In this document: piece after piece, positions 16,369 through 25,131 of the stretch
Layout: each line of letters begins with the position of its first letter
How positions within the stretch are numbered: position 1 is the first letter of the stretch
Assembly (NCBI GenBank): GCA_034926635.1
Contig: JAYFQX010000023.1
Span: forward strand, 1 to 58,349
Source of the DNA: Christensenella sp034926635
Lineage (GTDB): Bacteria; Bacillota; Clostridia; Christensenellales; Christensenellaceae
DNA length: 58,349 nt
Reading direction: 5' to 3'
Translations under genes and position numbers: made by a program
Notes under the pieces: generated by a model
Told to the model about the DNA's origin: nothing
What the model saw: the letters and a program-made list of their open reading frames with translations, nothing else
The model's database searches: none

Positions 16369-16445
16369 TGGCGCACTTACCGCGACTCGAACGCGGGGCC
16401 TTCCGCTTAGGAGGCGGACGCTCTATCCTACTGAGCTATAAGTGC
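16369..16445 (-). tRNA. tRNA-Arg (anticodon CCU)
   Basis: A full cloverleaf folds on the minus strand. The acceptor GCACTTA/TAAGTGC has discriminator G and an encoded CCA. The D stem is GCTC/GAGC. The anticodon stem TCCGC/GCGGA has loop CTCCTAA (anticodon CCT). The T arm CCGCG-TTCGAGT-CGCGG is perfect. It reads AGG arginine codons. Confidence 0.97.
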
Positions 16446-16520
16446 AAAATATGTCACGAACTATATTCTAATATAAATTTAACGTATTTGCAAATAAATT
16501 GTTTCATTTTAAAAAAAAGA

Positions 16521-16549
16521 TTGACAAGTCTTAAAAATGCATTTATCAT
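16521..16549 (+). promoter_or_regulatory. Promoter of the branched-chain amino acid operon
   Basis: TTGACA (16521-16526) is separated by 17 bases from TATCAT (16544-16549). Transcription would start near 16556, about 24 bases before the leader peptide ATG. Confidence 0.75.
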
Positions 16550-16579
16550 AAAAAGAACAAAACAAAGGAAGTAGAAGAA

Positions 16580-16690
16580 ATGAGTAAACCATCTTCTTAC
16601 AACTTCATCGTCGTCCTTATTAACCTTATTAGCCTCGTCATTATTAGCGGAGCGAATAAGGCTTATTGCGGTTGTGTGCAAACACAATAG
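16580..16690 (+). CDS. ilv operon leader peptide, 36 residues
   Basis: An ATG at 16580 with AAGGA ten bases upstream opens a 36-codon frame. Its core is IVVLINLISLVII: 11 of 13 consecutive residues are Ile, Val or Leu, the three end products of the operon. It ends at TAG 16688-16690, 30 bases before a strong terminator hairpin that precedes ilvB. This is the arrangement of the ribosome-mediated attenuators of enteric ilv operons. Stalling at these codons when a charged tRNA is scarce would favour an antiterminator. No T-box element, the more common Firmicutes solution, is visible here. Confidence 0.82.
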   Translation: MSKPSSYNFIVVLINLISLVIISGANKAYCGCVQTQ

Positions 16691-16746
16691 GGACTGGACG
16701 AATTAACAAGTAATTCAAAGGCCTGCGCAGTAAGCGCAGGCCTTTT
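16662..16746 (+). promoter_or_regulatory. Transcription attenuator before ilvB
   Basis: The terminator is a 12-bp stem (16717-16728 with 16734-16745; core GGCCTGCGC/GCGCAGGCC) followed by a T run. A competing pairing exists: CTTATTGCG (16662-16670) can pair over nine bases with CGCAGTAAG (16726-16734), which includes terminator-stem bases. Upstream, leader codons CCTTATT (16624-16630) can pair with AATAAGG (16655-16661), next to the antiterminator arm. These pairings give a regular three-state attenuator. I judged them by eye, without energy calculations. Confidence 0.75.
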
Positions 16747-16788
16747 TTATTACACAGAGTTGATTACGCAAAGAAAGAGGAAAATAAA

Positions 16789-18453
16789 GTGAAATTAACA
16801 GGCGCGCAAATCATAATGGAATGTTTAAAAGAACAGCACGTAGACACGATCTTTGGGTTTCCGGGCGGCACGGTCATTCCGATTTACGATGCACTTTACA
16901 GCTATCCAGAAATTAACCATATTTTAACCTGCCATGAACAGCATGCAGCTCATGCGGCAGACGGATATGCCCGCGCTACGGGAAAACCGGGCGTTGTGAT
17001 CGCGACAAGCGGGCCGGGCGCGACAAACCTCGTAACGGGGATTGCTACGGCATATATGGATTCTGTCCCGCTGGTTGCCATTACCGGAAACGTAGAGCAA
17101 AAAAATCTCGGGAAAGACAGCTTTCAGGAGATTGATATCGCAGGCGTGACGATCCCGATTACCAAGCATAATGTGATCGTTCAGGATATCGCAGATCTCG
17201 CAAAAACGATAAGGGAAGCCTTTTATATCGCACAAAGTGGCAGACCGGGACCTGTGCTTGTTGATATCACAAAAGATGTGACGTTGGAAACATATGAGTA
17301 TGAACCGGCGAAGCCCAAGCGTATTACGAGGAAGAGTCGTTTTTCGGCGGAAGATATCAAAGCCGCAGTAAAAGCGATCAACGAAAGCAGGCGCCCGTTC
17401 ATCATGGCAGGTGGCGGCGCACTGATGTCAGGCGCGGAAGAGCAGCTGCATGAATTAGCGAAAAAGCTGAACGCGCCGGTTACCATGACATTGATGGGCA
17501 TGGGCGCATATCCGGCGAGTGACGAACAATATACCGGAATGATTGGCATGCATGGGACAAAGACTTCTGCGCTTTGTGCCACACAGTGTGATCTGTTGAT
17601 CACCATCGGCGCACGGTTTTCCGAACGAGTGACGTCTGACCGGCAAAAGTTTGCCAAACAGGCGAAGATTTTGCATATTGATATTGACCCGGCTGAAATC
17701 AATAAAAATATTTCGGCGGATTATGAGGTGATTGGCGATGCGAAAGAGGCCCTGTCACAAATCTTACCGAAAATAAAAGCAAAAAAGAGCAGAGAGTGGA
17801 TACAAAAAACGTTGGAATGGAAGAAAAAATATCCGCTTGACCGCGCAACGCGCAACGCGAAGTTTCCTAAAAAAGTGATTCAGACGATGCAGGCAATGGC
17901 GCCCAAGGATACTATTTTTACGACAGAAGTGGGTCAGCATCAAATGTGGTCAGCGCAGTTTTTAAAAATCGAGTACCCACGGCAGTTTATTACATCAGGC
18001 GGACTTGGAACCATGGGGTTCGGCACGGGCGCTGCCATCGGCGCGGCGATCGGTACGGGAAAACATGTTGTTAACATTGCGGGCGACGGAAGCTTTCATA
18101 TGAATTTTCAGGAGATTGTAACCGCGGTGCAGCATAACCTGCCGATTATGATCGTGGTGATGAACAACAATGTACTGGGGATGGTGCGTCAGTGGCAAAA
18201 AATTATGTTTCATGAGCGGTATTCCCAAACCACGCTGAACCGCCCGACAGATTATGTGAAACTTGCAGAAGCATTGGGGGCGCGAGGTCTACGGATCACT
18301 GACGAAAAAAACATGGCGCAGGTGTTTCAGGAAGCATTTGCCTGCAAAGGACCGGTAGTGGTGGAATGCGATATCCACGAAGACGAAAATGTGCTGCCTA
18401 TGATTCCGGGAGGGAAAACCTTTGATAATATCATACTGGATTGGGAAAAATAG
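16789..18453 (+). CDS. ilvB: Acetolactate synthase, large (catalytic) subunit
   Basis: This 554-residue ThDP/FAD enzyme condenses two pyruvates, or pyruvate and 2-oxobutyrate, to acetohydroxy acids. This is the first common step of valine, leucine and isoleucine synthesis. ThDP-binding GDGSFHMNFQE and the following NNN are present, as are the N-terminal FGFPGG and CHEQHAAHAADGYAR with the catalytic glutamate. The start is GTG at 16789 with AAGAGG upstream. It is the first structural gene after the attenuator and is followed by its regulatory subunit. Length is normal for AHAS rather than the catabolic AlsS. Confidence 0.96.
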   Translation: MKLTGAQIIMECLKEQHVDTIFGFPGGTVIPIYDALYSYPEINHILTCHEQHAAHAADGYARATGKPGVVIATSGPGATNLVTGIATAYMDSVPLVAITGNVEQKNLGKDSFQEIDIAGVTIPITKHNVIVQDIADLAKTIREAFYIAQSGRPGPVLVDITKDVTLETYEYEPAKPKRITRKSRFSAEDIKAAVKAINESRRPFIMAGGGALMSGAEEQLHELAKKLNAPVTMTLMGMGAYPASDEQYTGMIGMHGTKTSALCATQCDLLITIGARFSERVTSDRQKFAKQAKILHIDIDPAEINKNISADYEVIGDAKEALSQILPKIKAKKSREWIQKTLEWKKKYPLDRATRNAKFPKKVIQTMQAMAPKDTIFTTEVGQHQMWSAQFLKIEYPRQFITSGGLGTMGFGTGAAIGAAIGTGKHVVNIAGDGSFHMNFQEIVTAVQHNLPIMIVVMNNNVLGMVRQWQKIMFHERYSQTTLNRPTDYVKLAEALGARGLRITDEKNMAQVFQEAFACKGPVVVECDIHEDENVLPMIPGGKTFDNIILDWEK

Positions 18454-18546
18454 TAGGCGGGACATGCGAATGCGTTATATAATAAAGAAAAAGGCTACAC
18501 TTTATATTTCGCTTTATATATTAAGGAAGGAACGAGGAAAAATAGA

Positions 18547-19065
18547 ATGATTAGAAGGTATGTGCTGTCTGTGTTAGTACAAAATACGTCCGGAGTTCTT
18601 GCCAAGGTATCAGGACTGTTCTCCCGCAGGGGTTACAATATCCGCTCGCTTTCCGTTGGAGAAACGCACGACCCGAAGGTATCGCGTATCACCATTGAAA
18701 TGGTCGGTGATGAAAGCGTGCTTGAGCAGATTCAAAAACAGTTGGAAAAGCAGGTTTACGTAATTACCATCAAGGGGTTGCGTTCCGCCAGTTCGGTTTA
18801 TAAAGAGCTCATCCTGGTGAAGGTGAAGGCTAATGCAAAACGACGGGCTTCCATTATCGAATTATGTGATATTTTCCGTACCAAGATCGTGGATGTATCC
18901 AAAGATACGATCATTATAGAACTGACTGGATCGCCGGAGAAGAACAACGCGCTTTTAGACCTTTTGGACGAATACGGGATTATTGAAATGGCGAGGACGG
19001 GAATTACCGCGCTGGAGCGCGGATCGGGCTCGCTGCACCAGGAAGATCCGCAGGGATCTATGTGA
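18547..19065 (+). CDS. ilvN: Acetolactate synthase, small regulatory subunit
   Basis: This 172-residue partner of IlvB stabilises the enzyme and confers valine feedback inhibition. An N-terminal ACT domain (YVLSVLVQNTSGVLAKVSGL, then RGYNIRSLSVG) covers about residues 3-75. The C-terminal ALS_ss_C domain follows (ELILVKVKA, and ETGSPEKN-like TGSPEKNNAL). It lies 93 bases after ilvB in the same operon. The size matches the full-length IlvH type rather than the short IlvN of enteric bacteria. Confidence 0.95.
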   Translation: MIRRYVLSVLVQNTSGVLAKVSGLFSRRGYNIRSLSVGETHDPKVSRITIEMVGDESVLEQIQKQLEKQVYVITIKGLRSASSVYKELILVKVKANAKRRASIIELCDIFRTKIVDVSKDTIIIELTGSPEKNNALLDLLDEYGIIEMARTGITALERGSGSLHQEDPQGSM

Positions 19066-19109
19066 TTTAGTTTATTAAAATATATATAAATTTGTTGGAG
19101 GCAAACAAA

Positions 19110-20105
19110 ATGAACATGAAAATGTATTATGACAAAGACTGTAATTTATCGCTGCTGAAGGGCAAGACCGTTGCTGTTATCGGTTACGGAAGTCAAGGGC
19201 ACGCGCATGCGCAGAACCTGAAAGAAAGCGGCGTCAATGTGATTGTGGGACTTTATGAAGGCAGCCGTTCGTGGAAATCGGCGGAAGAAGCCGGACTTAC
19301 AGTCATGACGGCGCAAGAAGCTGCCAAAGCAGCGGATATCGTGATGATTCTTGTTCCGGATGAAAAACAGGGTAAGATTTACGAAGGAATCGCGCCTTAT
19401 ATGACAGAGGGAAAATCCCTTGTGTTTGCCCACGGATTTAATATTCATTTTGGGCAGATCGTCCCGCCGAAGGATGTGGACGTATGGATGGTTGCCCCCA
19501 AGGGTCCGGGACATACGGTAAGAAGTCAGTTTTTAGAAGGAAAAGGCGTTCCGTGCCTGATTGCAATCCACCAAGATGCGACCGGCAAAGCAAAAGATCT
19601 CGCGCTCGCCTATGCAAGCGGGATTGGCGGGGGACGCGCGGGAATTTTCGAGACGTCCTTCCGTGAGGAAACAGAAACAGATTTGTTCGGTGAACAGGCA
19701 GTCCTATGCGGCGGTGTTTCCGAATTGATCAAGGCAGGGTTCGAGACTTTGGTGCAGGCGGGCTATGCACCAGAGATGGCGTATTTTGAATGCTGCCACG
19801 AAATGAAGCTGATCGTTGATTTGATCAATGAAGGCGGTCTTTCCCGTATGCGGTATTCAATTTCCGACACGGCAGAATACGGCGACTATGTAACGGGGAA
19901 ACGGATTATTACGGAAGATACCCGCAAAGAGATGAAACAGGTATTAACGGAAATCCAGGATGGAACTTTCGCGCGTGACTGGATGCTGGAAAATCAGGTA
20001 AAACGTCCGCATTTTATTGCAATGCGCAACATCGGAAAAGAATCGCAGCTTGAGAAGACGGGAGAGGAAATCCGTTCAAAAATGAGCTGGCATAAGGAAA
20101 AATAA
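19110..20105 (+). CDS. ilvC: Ketol-acid reductoisomerase, class I
   Basis: This 331-residue enzyme isomerises and reduces acetohydroxy acids to dihydroxy acids, using NAD(P)H and Mg2+. It has the nucleotide-binding GYGSQGHAHAQNL near the N-terminus, APKGPGH, and ETETDLFGEQ with the metal-binding acidic residues. Length fits the short class I form. The ATG at 19110 has GGAGG eight bases upstream. Frame extension to a TTG at 19092 would place that site inside the gene. Confidence 0.96.
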   Translation: MNMKMYYDKDCNLSLLKGKTVAVIGYGSQGHAHAQNLKESGVNVIVGLYEGSRSWKSAEEAGLTVMTAQEAAKAADIVMILVPDEKQGKIYEGIAPYMTEGKSLVFAHGFNIHFGQIVPPKDVDVWMVAPKGPGHTVRSQFLEGKGVPCLIAIHQDATGKAKDLALAYASGIGGGRAGIFETSFREETETDLFGEQAVLCGGVSELIKAGFETLVQAGYAPEMAYFECCHEMKLIVDLINEGGLSRMRYSISDTAEYGDYVTGKRIITEDTRKEMKQVLTEIQDGTFARDWMLENQVKRPHFIAMRNIGKESQLEKTGEEIRSKMSWHKEK

Positions 20106-20215
20106 ACAACTTGTCCGGAAACGCGTATGGGAACGCAGGCTAGCGGAATGCTTGTCCGGTTCCCGCGACGCGGTTTTGGACTGCGAATGATGACGACCTG
20201 GATATGGGAGTTTTT

Positions 20216-21865
20216 ATGAACAGTGATAAAATTAAGAAAGGCGCGCAGCGTGCGCCGCACCGGTCCCTGCTGTATGCGTTGGGATTGACAAAAGAAGAAA
20301 TAGAAAGACCGATCATTGCCGTTGTTTGTGCGCAAAGCGAAGTGATTCCCGGGCACCTGCATCTGCATACGGTAGCACAGGCGGTAAAAGACGGAATCCG
20401 TATGGCGGGAGGAACACCCATCGAGGTTCCGGCAATCGGCGTTTGTGACGGAATTGCCATGAACCATATGGGAATGCACTACTCTTTGCCGTCTCGGGAA
20501 CTGATTGCTGATAGCGTGGAAACTTTGTTGATGGCGCATGCTTTTGATGGCGCGGTGCTGGTTCCTAATTGTGATAAAATTGTTCCCGGTATGCTGATGG
20601 GAGCGGCGCGCGTCAATATTCCTGCCATCGTGTGTTCGGGAGGTCCTATGCTGGCTGGGCGGTTTTTAGGGGAGAAGACAAGCCTTTCCAGTATGTTCGA
20701 AGCGGTGGGTCGACACGCAAACGGCACGCTTTCCGACAGCGAGCTGGAGATGTTTGAGCAGCAGGCATGCCCGGGCTGCGGAAGCTGTTCCGGCATGTAT
20801 ACGGCAAATTCCATGAATTGCTTATCCGAAGCGCTGGGAATGGCGCTGCCGGGCAATGGCACGATTCCCGCAGTCATGGCAGCGAGGGTTGCGCTGGCCA
20901 AGCATTCGGGGATGCAGGCAATGGAACTGGTGAAGCAAAATTTATGTCCGCGCGATATTATGACGCAAGATGCGTTTGCTAACGCGCTGACCACGGATAT
21001 GGCGCTTGGGTGCAGTACAAACAGCATGCTGCATTTACCCGCAATTGCACATGAATGCGGGATTTCTATCGATTTACACAAAGTCAACGAAATCAGTGAG
21101 CAGACGCCAAACCTCTGCCATCTTGCGCCGTCCGGGCATCATTATGTGGAAGAACTGAATGATTCCGGCGGCATTCCGGCGGTTATGGCGGAATTGCATA
21201 AAAAAGGCTTGATTCGGGATGGGAAGACTGTGAGCGGGAGCGTACTGGAGCGTTTGCAAGGCGCAAGGATTACGGGCAACGCAATCCGGTCAATTGAAAA
21301 TCCTTATTCGCAAACAGGCGGGATTGCCGTGCTGTTTGGGAATATTGCGGAGAAAGGCTGCGTGGTAAAACGTGCGGCGGTCGCTCCGGAAATGATGAAG
21401 CATGAAGGAACCGCGCGTGTTTTTGAAAGTGAAGAAGAAGCCAATGAGGCGATTTTAACGGGAAAAATCCAAAAAGGCGACGTGTTGGTGATCCGCTACG
21501 AAGGTCCCAAGGGCGGACCGGGCATGAGAGAAATGCTGGCGCCCACCTCAAACTTGGTGGGAATGGGGTTGGACAAAGATGTTGCGCTGATTACGGACGG
21601 GCGTTTTTCAGGCGCGTCACGCGGCGCGGCAATCGGACATATTTCGCCCGAAGCGGCGGCAGGCGGTCTGATTGCTTATGTAAAAGAAGGAGACCGAATA
21701 GAAATCGATATTGCGAAATACTCAATCAATCTGAAAGTGGACGAAGCAGAGCTGCAAAAACGACTTACGGACTCGCGGCTTATGTCCCCGAAGGTATCTT
21801 CGGGCTGGCTCGCGAGATACGCAAGGCTGGTTACCAGCGCAGATACCGGCGCAGTCCTGAAATAA
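20216..21865 (+). CDS. ilvD: Dihydroxy-acid dehydratase
   Basis: This 549-residue Fe-S enzyme dehydrates dihydroxy acids to the 2-oxo acids of valine and isoleucine. Cluster-binding cysteines are visible in VPNCDKI and CPGCGSCSGMYTANSM. GGPGMREML and DGRFSGASRG are family signatures. I chose the ATG at 20216, with GGGAG five bases upstream, giving MNSDKIKKGAQRAPHRSL as in other clostridial IlvD. An ATG at 20204 would overlap that site. Confidence 0.95.
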   Translation: MNSDKIKKGAQRAPHRSLLYALGLTKEEIERPIIAVVCAQSEVIPGHLHLHTVAQAVKDGIRMAGGTPIEVPAIGVCDGIAMNHMGMHYSLPSRELIADSVETLLMAHAFDGAVLVPNCDKIVPGMLMGAARVNIPAIVCSGGPMLAGRFLGEKTSLSSMFEAVGRHANGTLSDSELEMFEQQACPGCGSCSGMYTANSMNCLSEALGMALPGNGTIPAVMAARVALAKHSGMQAMELVKQNLCPRDIMTQDAFANALTTDMALGCSTNSMLHLPAIAHECGISIDLHKVNEISEQTPNLCHLAPSGHHYVEELNDSGGIPAVMAELHKKGLIRDGKTVSGSVLERLQGARITGNAIRSIENPYSQTGGIAVLFGNIAEKGCVVKRAAVAPEMMKHEGTARVFESEEEANEAILTGKIQKGDVLVIRYEGPKGGPGMREMLAPTSNLVGMGLDKDVALITDGRFSGASRGAAIGHISPEAAAGGLIAYVKEGDRIEIDIAKYSINLKVDEAELQKRLTDSRLMSPKVSSGWLARYARLVTSADTGAVLK

Positions 21866-21898
21866 AAAGATTGAACATACAAAGGAGTATAAACAATT

Positions 21899-23404
21899 AT
21901 GAAAACAATTAAGATATTTGATACTACGCTGCGCGACGGGGAACAATCGCCGGGCTGCAGCATGAATCTGGCAGAAAAGATTGAGGTTGCAAAACAGCTG
22001 GAGCTGCTGAAAGTGGATGTGATTGAGGCAGGGTTTGCGGTATCGTCGCCGGGAGATTTTAAAAGTGTGCAGACTATCGCAAATACGGTGAAAAACTGCG
22101 CGGTGGCTTCGCTGGCGCGGTCTATGCAAAAGGATATTGACGCTTCTTATGACGCCCTGAAAAATGCTGCTGCGCCGCGCATCCATATTTTTATCGCAAC
22201 CTCGCCGCTGCATATGCAGTATAAATTAAAAATGACGGAAGAGCAGGTACTCGAGCATATCAGGCAATCTGTCTCTTATGCGAAAAAACTGGTATCGGAT
22301 ATTGAGTTTTCGGCGGAAGATGCGTCGCGCAGTGATCTGGAGTTTTTGGCAAAAGCAGTAAAGTCGGCGATTGACGCAGGCGCGACTACGGTAAATATCC
22401 CGGATACGGTGGGGTATGCCCTGCCGCAGGAAATGTATGACCGTATCTTATACTTAAAGCAAAACGTAGAGGGAATCGAAAGGGCGGATATTTCGGTACA
22501 TTGTCACGACGATCTTGGAATGGCAGTTGCAAACTCGCTGGCGTCGGTCGGTGCGGGGGCAACCCAGATTGAGTGTACGGTTAACGGCATAGGCGAGCGC
22601 GCGGGTAACGCGTCTTTGGAAGAAGTCGTTATGGCGATCCATACAAGAAGGGCGCTCTTTGACGCGGATACAAACATCAATACCAAGCAATTGTACCGTA
22701 CATCCCGGATGCTGTCCAAGATTATCGGCGTATCCATTCCGCCGAACAAAGCCATTGTCGGAGCGAACGCGTTTGCGCACGAGAGCGGTATCCATCAGCA
22801 TGGGGTTTTGGCAAACCGGGAGACTTATGAAATCATGACGCCGGAATCTGTTGGGCTGGTTACCAATAAAATGGTGTTGGGAAAACATTCCGGTCGCCAC
22901 GCTTTTGATGATTTTATGAAGGAACTGGGCTATAACCTGTCAACGGAAGAGCTGGATACTGCTTTTGCCCAGTTTAAAGAGCTGTGTGATAAGAAAAAGG
23001 AAGTTACCGAATATGATGTGGAAGCATTGGTTGCGCAAAAAGCGGCTAAGGTTGTCGAGCATTTTCGGTTAAAGCAATTTGTCGTAAACAGCGGCAACAC
23101 CATTCAGGCAACGGCAAACGTAACGCTGGAAGACATGAGCGGCGCAGAGCAGGAACAGGTAGCGCTTGGCGATGGCCCGATCGATGCGGCATACCAAGCA
23201 ATTGAGAATATCGTACAAATGCCGCTGAAACTGCAAAACTATAAGATCAACGCGGTTTCGCACGGCGAGGATGCGCTGGGTGAAGTTGTGGTCAAGGTTG
23301 CGTCGGAGAACAGAACCGTCACAGGACGTGGGCTTTCTACGGATATTATCGAGGCTTCCATGCTGGCGTACATTAACGCCATCAATAAATTGTTGGGAGC
23401 ATAA
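21899..23404 (+). CDS. leuA: 2-Isopropylmalate synthase
   Basis: This 501-residue enzyme condenses acetyl-CoA with 2-oxoisovalerate, the first step of the leucine branch. The HMGL-like catalytic barrel begins with FDTTLRDGEQSPG and contains HCHDDLGMAVANSL with metal-binding histidines and NGIGERAGN. A C-terminal LeuA dimer domain, about residues 370-500, is the site of leucine feedback. AAAGGAG precedes the ATG. The length is that of the standard bacterial form. Confidence 0.94.
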   Translation: MKTIKIFDTTLRDGEQSPGCSMNLAEKIEVAKQLELLKVDVIEAGFAVSSPGDFKSVQTIANTVKNCAVASLARSMQKDIDASYDALKNAAAPRIHIFIATSPLHMQYKLKMTEEQVLEHIRQSVSYAKKLVSDIEFSAEDASRSDLEFLAKAVKSAIDAGATTVNIPDTVGYALPQEMYDRILYLKQNVEGIERADISVHCHDDLGMAVANSLASVGAGATQIECTVNGIGERAGNASLEEVVMAIHTRRALFDADTNINTKQLYRTSRMLSKIIGVSIPPNKAIVGANAFAHESGIHQHGVLANRETYEIMTPESVGLVTNKMVLGKHSGRHAFDDFMKELGYNLSTEELDTAFAQFKELCDKKKEVTEYDVEALVAQKAAKVVEHFRLKQFVVNSGNTIQATANVTLEDMSGAEQEQVALGDGPIDAAYQAIENIVQMPLKLQNYKINAVSHGEDALGEVVVKVASENRTVTGRGLSTDIIEASMLAYINAINKLLGA

Positions 23405-23474
23405 GCCGTGAAGAAAATCATCGACAAGAGTTGTGCCGTCGTGCAACAGCCATGCTAAGCAAGGGGAAAATAAG

Positions 23475-25049
23475 ATGAATGAAAAAATTGATACGTTTGA
23501 TTCCACCCTGCGTGACGGCATGCAGGGGGAAGGCATCGCCTTTTCTGTGGAAGATAAACTGAATATTGTGCGGGCGCTGGATTCGCTGGGAATCGATTTT
23601 ATCGAGGCGGGTAATCCTGGATCCAATCCCAAGGATCTGGAATTTTTTCGAAGGCTGCGAGGAAATGCCCCTGCACACGCCAAGTTGTGCGCTTTTGGCA
23701 GTACGCGGCGCAAGGGGATCCGTCCGGAAGACGATGGAAATGTAAACAGCCTGCTGGAGGCAGATACTCCCGCTGTGGCGATTTTCGGCAAGGCATGGGA
23801 TTTACATGTGGATAAAGTGATTCATGCCACGTTGCAGGAAAATTTGGAGATGATCGAAAGTACGGTTGCGTACATGAAGCGACACGGGAAATATGTGGTA
23901 TTTGACGCAGAACATTTCTTCGACGGATATGCGGCAAACGCGGCTTACGCTATGCAGGCGCTGTGCGCGGCACACAAGGGAGGCGCGGATGTGCTCTGCC
24001 TGTGTGACACCAATGGCGCGGCATTTCCGACGGCAGTACAGCGGATCACGGCGGAGGTCGCAGCGGCTTTCCCCGATGTGAAAATAGGGATCCATTGCCA
24101 CAACGATATGGGAATGGCAGTTGCACAGACGATGCTTGCGGTGGAGGCAGGCGCGCGGCAGGTACAGGGAACGTTTATCGGCTATGGGGAACGCTGCGGA
24201 AATGCAAATCTTTCCACAGTTATCCCCAATTTAGAGTTGAAATGTGGATATGATTTGATTGGTGCGGAGAATATGAAGCGTCTGACCGAAACGGCGCGAC
24301 GGATTGCGGACATCTCTAACATCTGGCTGCCGGCTTCAAGTCCTTATGTAGGGGCAAGCGCGTTTGCGCATAAAGGCGGAATGCATATTGACGGCGTCAA
24401 AAAGATACGCAAAAGCTTTGAGCATGTTTCGCCGGAGACCGTAGGCAACAACCGTCGGTTTTTGATGAGCGAGGTATCAGGCAAGGCAACCCTCCTTAAA
24501 AAAATACAGAGGATCGACCCGTCTGTCACGGCAGCAGATCCTGTGGTTGGAGAGCTTGTAGACAGGCTTAAACAGCTGGAGTTTGAAGGTTACCAATTTG
24601 AAGCAGCAGAACAAAGCTTTGAACTGGTGATCCGCAGGCTTCTTGGGAAGTATAAAAAATATTTTGAGCTGGAATATTTTAAGATTATCGGCGAACAACC
24701 GTTGTATAACCAGGAATATCCTTCTTCGGCAATTATTAAGGTGAAAGTCGGAGAGGAATCCCGCGTAACGGGAGCAGAGGGCGACGGACCTGTCCACGCG
24801 ATTGACCTTGCGCTTAGAAAAGCACTGAAGGGGTTTTATCCATCCCTTGAAAAAATGAGTTTGGTGGACTATAAGGTGCGTGTGCTGGAAAGCTCGGCAA
24901 CGACAGCGGCAAAAGTGCGCGTTTTAATTGAGTCTACAGATGGAAAAAACGCCTGGAATACAGTAGGCGTTTCTACCGATATTATTGAAGCGAGTTTCCG
25001 CGCGCTTGCGGATTCGATCGAATATAAACTGACGCTCGACGAAGCGTAA
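23475..25049 (+). CDS. cimA: (R)-Citramalate synthase, CimA type
   Basis: This 524-residue relative of LeuA probably condenses acetyl-CoA with pyruvate. That makes (R)-citramalate, the entry to a threonine-independent isoleucine route. FDSTLRDGMQGEGI at the start and IHCHNDMGMAVAQTMLAVEAG are features that separate CimA from LeuA. A LeuA-like dimer domain is present at the C-terminus. The start at 23475 has AAGGGGA upstream; the frame extends 14 codons further without a site. Its place between leuA and leuCD fits, since LeuCD and LeuB also process citramalate. Confidence 0.88.
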   Translation: MNEKIDTFDSTLRDGMQGEGIAFSVEDKLNIVRALDSLGIDFIEAGNPGSNPKDLEFFRRLRGNAPAHAKLCAFGSTRRKGIRPEDDGNVNSLLEADTPAVAIFGKAWDLHVDKVIHATLQENLEMIESTVAYMKRHGKYVVFDAEHFFDGYAANAAYAMQALCAAHKGGADVLCLCDTNGAAFPTAVQRITAEVAAAFPDVKIGIHCHNDMGMAVAQTMLAVEAGARQVQGTFIGYGERCGNANLSTVIPNLELKCGYDLIGAENMKRLTETARRIADISNIWLPASSPYVGASAFAHKGGMHIDGVKKIRKSFEHVSPETVGNNRRFLMSEVSGKATLLKKIQRIDPSVTAADPVVGELVDRLKQLEFEGYQFEAAEQSFELVIRRLLGKYKKYFELEYFKIIGEQPLYNQEYPSSAIIKVKVGEESRVTGAEGDGPVHAIDLALRKALKGFYPSLEKMSLVDYKVRVLESSATTAAKVRVLIESTDGKNAWNTVGVSTDIIEASFRALADSIEYKLTLDEA

Positions 25050-25131
25050 AAACCGGGGACGCCGATGCCTGCACCGCTTTTGCGGATTGGACGGCAATAC
25101 CGAATACAGAATAGAAAAAGAGGTACATTTT

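Noticed and set aside
9834..16445. Genomic island integrated at tRNA-Arg
   Set aside because: Composition and the surface genes hint at transfer, but I found no integrase, no attachment-site duplication and no mobile-element ends, so I do not call an island.
16446..16788. T-box riboswitch before ilvB
   Set aside because: The 134 bases between tRNA-Arg and the leader peptide are too short and hold no specifier stem or T-box consensus. The leader peptide and terminator explain the region.
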